A stretch of 64,000 nt of DNA, taken from NCBI RefSeq assembly GCF_019703515.2, contig NC_059365.1:38888001-38952000 (forward strand), read 5' to 3'. The notes under the pieces were generated by a model, which was given only the letters and a program-made list of their open reading frames with translations, ran no database searches and had not been told where the DNA came from. The position numbers were made by a program, and so were the translations under genes. Of the stretch, positions 56,336-64,000 are shown piece after piece. The stretch comes from Myxocyprinus asiaticus. Lineage: Eukaryota; Chordata; Actinopteri; Cypriniformes; Catostomidae. The stretch's first letter is position 1. The number at the start of each line of letters is the position of its first letter.

Positions 56336-57100
56336 AAAAGGGTTTATGAAGAGACAAAATAATGTCTTAATTCAAATGAAAATGAATCGTAAAATGTGTA
56401 TTCCGTGGCTAAATTCGGCGGGTGAAATACAGTCACCTCAATAGGAAAGCGCACGATTGTGAATTTTGCGCGATGGAATTCGGGTGGTGAAGAATTTCCC
56501 CTCACAAATTTTGTGTGGAGTTCAAGCTTGGTGAAATTTGACAGGCGAATTTGCAGCATTGACCAATAGGAAGTTGCTTGGTTCAGCACTGACATCTGTG
56601 TGAGCGGTGCTTCAGCTACACTGAATATTCACAATGGACAACAATATAATTTTTGTGGTGAGTTTTTTAACTTCACTCTCACAGAGTATAAAGTGCAGTA
56701 ATAAAAAGAGGCTGCTTGGCAATTGGTTTTTGCCAATTTTTTTTGTTGTTGTTGTTGCTAGTTTTTGCAAATAGTTTCACACACGCTCAACATTCGACCA
56801 CGGAATTCTGCCGTGCAAAGGTAAATGTGACCGCGCCTTCAGACTATGTGCATGTACATGCACGTTCTTACACCATTTATGCTTAATAAGCTGACAAAAT
56901 TTTCATGTAATCTTCTTAAATGGCATTCCTTATCGGTGTATGGTTATAAATGTTTTAAGCATAAAACAATCAACACAAGTAGATTTTTGCCCATTAGCCC
57001 GATTTCACATTTCATGTAAACAGCTTTACTGGCATTCTTACTGGTTTTCCAATGTGGCAAGTGTTTTGCATACCTGTTTATGTTCTAAAGGGGTCATGAC

Positions 57101-58909
57101 TAGGGTTGCAGTAGTATACTGGTTTCACGGTATACCACGGTATGAAAATTGACGGTTTTCATACCGTGTACATTTGCTTATCTACAGTATTGAGAAAAAA
57201 AATGCAACCGGACAGAGAATCTCACCTGCACTTGCGCATCTCCTTTCCTCCTCGACTGCCTGTCAGACTCGTCAACAGGCACACATGCAGCGGAGAAGCA
57301 AGATGAGGGGGTCTTACATAAGTGAGTGTGTGTGTGAGTTATAGCAGTGTTTCTCAACTAGTGGGTCGCAGGTCTATTCAGACTGGGTCGCGGACAGCAG
57401 GGAAAGAACAATGCCATGGTTCTCCCATTGAAGATATTTCGGCAGCCGCCCAAGTGATAGCCTATTTAGGACTGCCGAGTTGGATTTAATGATAATCTCG
57501 CAATCAGCTAAAGGCTTCTCATCTGCACTTTCGCACAAGTGTAACGGAACCAGCTCGCGATCATGGTATACTCTGCTCTCTGGCGCACGCGTGCAACAAC
57601 CGGGCTTCCCTCGATATTGCGGAGCACAGACCTCAAAACTGATGAGACCAATTTCAATTCTAGTGAGACTTCTCTAGTTTAAAGCGTTGAGGAAGTCATG
57701 TCGAACCTCTCAAACAGTAGGAAGCCCTGACATGCCAAACAGCACTGAGGAAAAGAGCAACACTGTGCTATGTGCTAAAAAAAATTTCATTATACATCAT
57801 CACCTTTACAAAATTGTTTCACGATTTTACATGAGTAAAAGTAACTGTTATGTTTTGACAAAATGTTATAGTTTCATATGATATAATCTAAAGTTAGAAT
57901 CTATTAGACCTCATTTTATATCAAGAGTGGCAGTTGTAGTTAAAGTTTCAAGATGTGTTTCAGCTAGTGCTTAATTTTTCATAAATACTATAATTTGTTA
58001 TTATTATTACTATTATTTAATACTAGCTACACTGACCTAACCATGGTAACGAGGAGCCTTTCCTCCTGTGTAAAATGTATGTTCTGCATGAATTATGTTT
58101 GAAATTAGGAAACAAATAATGGGATCATATAAGTAAATATGCTCTTACATTTTTAAAAGGGGGGAGAGAAAACTTCCTGTCACTTTTGTTGTTGATGTCA
58201 ACAACAAAAATAATGTCACTTGATGCATGTCCTTGTACTTGAAAACCATGAACAAAACTATGCAACATAAAGGAATTGCGACCCAGGATACATTAAATAA
58301 AGGTTACATTTTTACTATGGTGGGTCGCCACTTGATTTCCAATGTAAAATCTGGGTCCTGAAACAAAACCAGTTGAGAACCACTGAGTTAAAGGTACAGA
58401 CAGGAGCAGTCTGGCTGAGATGTCGCGCACCTACAGTATATGTTAATTATTAATAATCATAGGACATTACTTTAAAAGCTCACACAGCTGATGTTATTTT
58501 TCATTTAATAGTTAATTTAACATGCTAGGCTAACATGTAAACTAACATGCTTTAGTTATATAACATGCTATAGTTACATGCTTTTTTTTTTATCATGTTT
58601 ATAATTCGGTTTATTATTATAATTCTGTTAGCTTTCTTATTTATTCTATTTATTTTTTTCAAAAGGGAGAATTTTTTTACATATACTTCCATAAAAATTA
58701 AAAAAATGATTTCAAGTTTCAATTATAATAAAGCATTTGTTCAACCAAAAAAACAAACAAACAAAAAAAAAAAAAAAAAAAAACCTTCTGTTTTCACTCC
58801 TTTAAAGGTCATTGTAACTGATAATAAGAATTGTGTAATACCGTGATACCATGAAACCGTAATATTTTCTGAGACGGTACCGTGAAAATCTCATACCGTT
58901 GTAACCCTA
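57101..58909. mobile_element. hAT element interrupted by another hAT
   Basis: The ends TAGGGTTGCAGTAGTATACTGG and (right, read inward) TAGGGTTACAACGGTATGAG are inverted. Subterminal ACGGTATACCACGGTATGAAAA and TTTCATGGTATCACGG motifs accompany them. The flanks GTCATGAC (57093-57100) and GTCATAAC (58910-58917) match at 7 of 8. Without the insert it is ~770 bp and non-coding. Confidence 0.8.
57345..58385. mobile_element. Nested hAT element
   Basis: It begins CAGTGTTTCTCAACTAGTGGG and ends AACCAGTTGAGAACCACTG, a classic hAT terminus pair. The flanks AGTTATAG (57337-57344) and AGTTAAAG (58386-58393) match at 7 of 8. GGGTCGC occurs near both ends. No transposase is evident in ~1.04 kb. Confidence 0.85.
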
Positions 58910-58919
58910 GTCATAACAT

Positions 58920-58920
<1 letters not shown>

Positions 58921-58986
<66 letters not shown>
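58921..58986. repeat. (TC)n(TA)n compound microsatellite
   Basis: About 24 TC units, then CATATATATATATATA. The TG of the next element follows directly. Confidence 0.95.
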
Positions 58987-58987
<1 letters not shown>

Positions 58988-59779
58988 GTAGGGCTTTACT
59001 GGTTGTTTAGATCAGTGTTACTATCAGAAATAATTAATAATTATTTCTGCAGTTATTAATTAATATTTAAATTAATTAATTGGATCTAACTCATTAAAAA
59101 CCTCATATGGGGCTCCAGTAAATGTAGTGTGCTACGTTTAGGAGCAAGTTTGGTTATTAGCAATAATTAATAATTATCAAAGATAATTATTAACTATTAA
59201 AATCAATAGAACATTGATGAGAATCAATGTTAGCTTTTTAAAATCCTTTAAATCAACAATTATCAAAGATAATCATTAATTGTTAACATCGATGAAACAT
59301 TAATTAAAATTAACACTAGCTTATTGATCATTCAAATTCAATCATCGAAGATAATTATCAATTATCAAAAATCAATAGAATATTAATAAGGATTAACATT
59401 GACCGGGCACCACCCTGGAATTAGGGACTAATAACCAAATAGTAAAACAGTCTCAATATTAGTTTGTTTTCTTAGGAAAATCGACATCAGAAGAATATCG
59501 ATTTTCCGGAAAAAAAACAATGAATGAAGGTTTGAATCCGAGCACTGACATCCCGTCAGCATGACACATGCGTATGCAAAACAAACCAAAACACTTCTCT
59601 TTGTAATATAACAAAGTTTATTTATGCAGTAATATCAATTAATAATTCATACAGTGCAGTCAATAAACTTCTGACTTACAACTACAAACTAAACAGTAAT
59701 ATGATTAGATATGGAAATAAAATAATCCTATAACACATAAAGTGTGTGTGTGTGTGTGTGGGGGGGGGGGGTGTGGTTA

Positions 59780-59817
<38 letters not shown>

Positions 59818-60835
59818 TAAGTGACAGCCCTAAAGCCGATTTCGCGATAGTGGGAGAGAAAACAGCTGTGTTTATCACTCAGAGACGCGGTGGACGGCTC
59901 GTAAAAGTCCCGTGTTATTTGACTCTTTAATGGATGAACTCAGTTGCTGTCTCACCCGCAATGGTGAAATTGCACAACAATCCAATTTGGTTGGACCACA
60001 ATACAGCAAAACAAATTTGTGATAATTAATACCCTGAGTATTAATAATGAGTGGACATGGCGATCCGTAACTGTACAAGCAAAAACCTTGAAACACAAGA
60101 ATAACACACTATAATATTTTATCTCTGCCCAGACGTAAACCTCTTACTTGAATCGCATGAGGACACAGGTAGAATGTGTTTTCCTTCGTCCTTTAACTCT
60201 GACCTGGTTCCTTGAGGCTCGGGTGATGAGGGGAGTCCGTTTCCTCGCTCTGTCGGCGGGCAGTATGGCTGTTGATTCTCGGCGGGCTGTCGGAGAACTC
60301 AGAAATGTCGACTTGATTGAAGATGGAAGAGAAATCTTTAATCTCTTCACTTCTGTAGGCAAACGGATGAAGATGCGAATTGCTCAGCGGTCTCCTTCGG
60401 ATCCGTTAGAGTGTTCGGTTGAACACAGAGTAATCTCAACTCGTCCAGCGAAATGGAAATTGTATGGCTACAGTTTCAAGTCGGACGTTACTTCCTTGTG
60501 CCACGAGGTTGCACCTGAGAGCAGCAAAGAGCTACGTCTACATTCAGTGAACAAAGTCGCTGGAAGCAACGTTCTAGAAGCATTTCAGAGGTAATTCAAC
60601 TCCTGATGATGTCATGTTTGAGGGACGTTCTGTTGTGTGGCTCATCCGATAGGAGTTGAGAGTTCGATCCTTTAGTGAGCAAGGCTTCATGGATTTGTAG
60701 TCTGTTTTGGACTCCCTTTGTTTGATTTTGGCGTGATTTTTATCAGTAAGATTTACGACTTGGAAGGTGGGGGCTTGAGTTAGGTTTTTATGACTGTTAG
60801 GCCTGCCTTTGTCTTCTATCTGAATACATGAGGCC

Positions 60836-60840
<5 letters not shown>
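58987..60840. mobile_element. LTR-like TG...CA element (possible solo LTR)
   Basis: It begins TGTAGGGCTT and ends AGGCCCAACA; the ends form an imperfect 10-bp inverted repeat with TG...CA termini. TA repeat lies on both sides (up to 58986 and from 60841), so it looks inserted into a TA tract, though a target duplication cannot be proved there. The interior holds AT-rich palindromic AATTAATAATTAT blocks, a (GT)n-G run-(GA)n compound (59743-59812) and a GC-richer half. No internal retroviral genes were seen. At 1.85 kb it would be a long LTR. A DNA element is the alternative. Confidence 0.45.
60148..60594 (+). other. Unidentified 148-codon open frame
   Basis: It starts MNRMRTQVECVFLRPLTLTW and ends SNVLEAFQR. 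It lies wholly inside the TG...CA element, in its GC-richer half. No transmembrane segment, zinc motif or known domain is visible. Composition is Arg/Ser/Leu-rich. A shorter frame lies opposite. It could be chance openness in GC-richer LTR sequence or a short accessory product. Confidence 0.2.

Positions 60841-60903
<63 letters not shown>
60841..60903. repeat. (TA)n microsatellite
   Basis: About 31 TA units, probably continuous with 58972-58986 before the insertion. Confidence 0.95.
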
Positions 60904-60909
<6 letters not shown>

Positions 60910-62325
60910 TTGCTATCTTCTCTGAGGTCCTCTTATAATGTTAGTCATTATTTTTTATGATATGAGCCGAAAACACATACAGTCCACACTGAAATGTTCT
61001 GAATACGCAAACGTAATATAATCCACGGTGATTTTGGCTGCTTCAACCGGCTTCAACAGGTCAAAGCAGAGATGCTGGTCTTCACCAGAGTGACATCTCG
61101 CATTTTCCCTGTTTGCTTACACACAGAATGGCATGTGTTTCTCCCAGTCATTGGCAACAGAGGAATGAGACTCTTTTTTAAAAGTTGCGCTTGTACTGCT
61201 TTTAAAAGTGCAGCGCACATCACCGGTGTTGTGCAGTAAACACATCAATACAATCAAAGACATCCATCTAGTGCATGTTTACAAAGACCAACAATTAAAA
61301 ATAGCACAGATGGGTGCAAAAACGGTCCAGGACAGCTTCAAAACAGCACAACAACAAGAGAGCAAACAGCAAGATGAAACAAAATGGGGGGTCTCCTTTT
61401 TAGAGTTATAACTTGACATTGCGACATAGGCACGAAGCAGAAAGTAGAGCAGATATTCACGAGCAGAGCTGCATTTTCTGCTGTGTTTACTTAGTTATGT
61501 CTGTGAAATACTCTGTGATGAGGTTTTGTGTACTGTACTTAGACTCTGTACACATTTTCTGCTATTCTCCCATGTGTTTTCTGTGCAATCGCTCATAGAG
61601 ACTCGTGTGCCATTATATAAATTATATCTTTCCCCATGACAGTCTTTTATTATGGAATGATTATGGAATCTCTGATAACCCTGCCTCTGTGATTGATCAC
61701 TTTACATGTTAGTTAGAGGGCTTTTCCTGTCCAACTGGGTGGTTCTTGTCCAATTACAGCTGCTATAGATCCCAGACCTTTGTCATTTTAGTCAAAGATC
61801 TGGCTACGCGAGACTATATGGTAAGTAGCCAATGAAAATCGAGCGTGTGGGGCAATAAAGCTCAAGAAAAAAGAGGCGAACAAGCACTCAAAGGGGAGTT
61901 TAACTTTTAATGTCACTCACCTTCAACTTGCATTCTATTCCCTAGAGTCTAGAGTCCGTACTGGCCACATCTTCACACCCAAGAACGCACCCAAATGTGC
62001 TTTGCCTGTTTCTTTCATGGCTCGGAACACAAAGAGCTCCTAGAATGTGAGAGCGTGTGTTTCCATGTAAGTTTCTGATCGGATCAGATTGACTTCCCAG
62101 TCGGAGAGTGTGTGATCCTCAGCCGTTTGGTGTGTGATGTCCTTAACCATTAACATAGTCAGTATAATTTGACCAATGATTGCTTAACCCCAAACCGAGA
62201 GATATCACTCACTAGCAATACCATACACTAATCATCTACAGTGTTCCAGAACAAGTGAGGATTGCTGTGAGAGTTGTCACGATAATGTTTTTGTGTTACA
62301 TTTTTCTATTAGACGGAAAACGCCA
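60904..62325. other. Non-coding sequence
   Basis: No gene or known repeat recognised in 1.4 kb. Confidence 0.35.
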
Positions 62326-62367
<42 letters not shown>

Positions 62368-62533
62368 TCCCCAGGGGAAGTGTTGAGTCTCTTTTCTCAC
62401 TCACTGAGCATCAGTACACCTCCCTGCTTCTCTCTCTCTCTCTATCTCTCTCTCTCGCTCTCTCTGTCTGTCTCTATCTCTCATCCCTCAGGACTGACAT
62501 CTTTATAATATATCATATCTCTGGGGCAAAATA

Positions 62534-62596
<63 letters not shown>
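62326..62596. repeat. (GT)n, (TC)n and (GT)n microsatellites
   Basis: GT at 62326-62366, TC at 62430-62482 and GT at 62538-62596. The open frames across them are translated dinucleotides. Confidence 0.95.
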
Positions 62597-62599
<3 letters not shown>

Positions 62600-63190
62600 T
62601 GAGGGGAGAGGTTATTTCATTATGCTGGGGGATAGATTGACACTCATCAGTTGGATGGAAAGAGCAAGCGAGAGAAGGATGAAGCACTTTATTTGTTCAG
62701 CACATCAATCTAAAATAACAATTCTACTAAGAGCATTTTGCTATCAGCACATCTGCTTCTGTCTGCCTCCCTCATTCACTCTACACTTCTGTGTGTGATA
62801 TGTATCCTCTATCTATCTCTCTCTGTTCGGGAGGTTAACAGTAACTGTGGGAATGTGTGTGTAACATGATGCTTTCATCCACCCATTACACACCTGCTTG
62901 ACCACAAAACACCTACCTACTACACACACACACCAAACACATATCCAACTCGGTCTTATGACAAGTTGTAATAATAGTACGAGATGGCAAAATCTTAAGA
63001 AATCGTACACTCAAATAAATATAAAAATATTTAAGTTTTATTCATTTGATTTATTCATTTGATTTTGTTAAAGATTAATTCATTCAGTTTGATGGAAATG
63101 CCTAAAAAAAAAGAGAGAAAAAAACTAACTAACAAAACATACTAACAAACAATGCTATTACATTACGATTATTCAAAGTTATAACGAAGT
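62597..63190. other. Non-coding sequence
   Basis: No gene seen. TCCAACTCGGTCTTATGACAAG at 62945 with AGTACGAGATGGC may begin a dispersed repeat that includes the following CTAAACC blocks. Confidence 0.4.
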
Positions 63191-63625
63191 TTAACCCCTA
63201 GCCCAAACCTAAACCTAACCATAAAGTCAAACCCCTTAACCAAACCCTAAACCTAACCATGATTTTAATAAGAAAATAACTTTTGTGTACCATGAAAGAA
63301 AGAAAACTTAAGGTTTTGGAAAGAGACGAGGGAAGTGTATTACAGGTTATTGACATACATCAGTAATTTGTATTGCATTAAAAAAAAGATGAAATGGGTG
63401 ACCAGATTTGTTCACAGATGTTTCTTTTCTTGAAATAAAGTGTTGGATAGAAGGCTAGCTATTATATGATGCCTGTATGAAATGTCCAAGGAGGGGCGGT
63501 AAAAGCGAGTTGTAAAGCGAGTTGTTTTCAGCTGATCAGTCTGTAATACAGTGAAGAGGAATTCGTATTTTTAACCTCACCCTCCTAACCCAAACCCAAA
63601 CCCCAAACCTAAACCTAACCATCAG
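63191..63625. repeat. CCTAAACCTAACC-type degenerate repeat blocks
   Basis: Two blocks, 63191-63268 and 63578-63625, contain CCCAAACCTAAACCTAACCAT. They look like copies within one dispersed repeat and not like telomere, because the period is irregular. Confidence 0.6.
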
Positions 63626-64000
63626 TGGAGTAAAGATGTAATGTTAGAGCGAAAAATGCAACCTCCAAATCACACTCGTCACTAATTATGCAAATGTTAT
63701 TACTTCCTTGTTTCAGTGCGGGATACAAATATGGGTCTCCCACACTGCTAACACAGCACACTTCCCGTAGTGCCACAAGGGAAGATAAACACGCTGGAGC
63801 CGATACAAAAATGCCTAATAGGAGATGGCGACTCAGTGAGTCGGCATAATGTGACCGATCCTTGGGTACTGGAACTATCGGAAACAACATGCAGACTTCC
63901 TGTGTAATCATGTTGAGCTATCACTCTCTCCCCCTCACTCTCTCTCTCTCTATCTCAAACACACAAAACAAATAAAAAAAAAATCAAAAACACACACACA
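63626..64000. other. Non-coding sequence to the window end
   Basis: No gene supported. A short TC run lies at 63936-63954 and a CA-rich end follows. The 98-codon minus-strand frame at 63615-63911 has no recognisable motif. Confidence 0.35.

Noticed and set aside
63191..63625. Interstitial telomere (TTAGGG)n
   Set aside because: CCTAAACC and CCTAACC blocks are irregular and interspersed with other words; no run of exact hexamers.

Overview
This window looks like non-genic vertebrate DNA, most likely from a teleost fish and probably a cyprinid. I infer this from recognisable fish-type repeat families: L2-like and fish L1-like LINEs, three different Tc1-like transposons, a DIRS1-like retrotransposon, many hAT-type ends with 8-bp target duplications, a tRNA-derived SINE, and abundant CA/GT, GA/TC and CTAT/CTGT microsatellites. 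I could not support any host protein-coding gene, rRNA, functional tRNA or CRISPR array. Every long recognisable reading frame belongs to a decayed mobile element.

Layout. 0-14.3 kb: a ~55-bp minisatellite and tandem copies of an unclassified composite repeat. These are interrupted by an L2-like LINE (minus strand), a 3'-truncated Tc1 element (plus) and a large degraded L1 (minus, about 6.7-13.4 kb). The L1 was itself invaded by a 938-bp hAT element with a perfect target duplication, a SINE with an LTR-like segment, and a TTAA-flanked element that I interpret as Kolobok-like, carrying a THAP-domain remnant. 14.3-24.2 kb: hAT end fragments, then a 31-bp satellite array split by a deleted gypsy retrotransposon (minus) and by a 1,145-bp hAT element.

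24.2-30.5 kb: sparse sequence with one Tc1 remnant and one foldback element. 30.5-36.7 kb: a nearly full-length DIRS1-like element (plus) with gag, RT/RNase H and tyrosine-recombinase remnants, inverted terminal repeats and an internal complementary region. 36.7-39.6 kb: simple repeats and a Tc1 end fragment. 39.6-41.5 kb: a ~33-bp CCAAT-containing satellite, with an outlying block at 46.2-46.5 kb.

41.5-51.3 kb: mostly unique-looking AT-rich sequence with CA/GT microsatellites, a ~550-600-bp tandem duplication and a tetranucleotide array. 51.3-55.3 kb: a minus-strand Tc1 copy and a hAT element inside another repeat. 55.3-64 kb: a hAT nested within a hAT, a 1.85-kb TG...CA element inserted in a TA repeat (possible solo LTR), and microsatellites.

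The elements do not work together as a pathway. Their nesting gives a relative chronology: host repeat, then LINE or satellite, then DNA transposons and LTR elements, then deletions and point decay. The best second-look items are the DIRS1-like element with its internal complementary region, the TTAA element with coding remnants on both strands, the CCAAT-rich satellites, and the 1.85-kb LTR-like insert.
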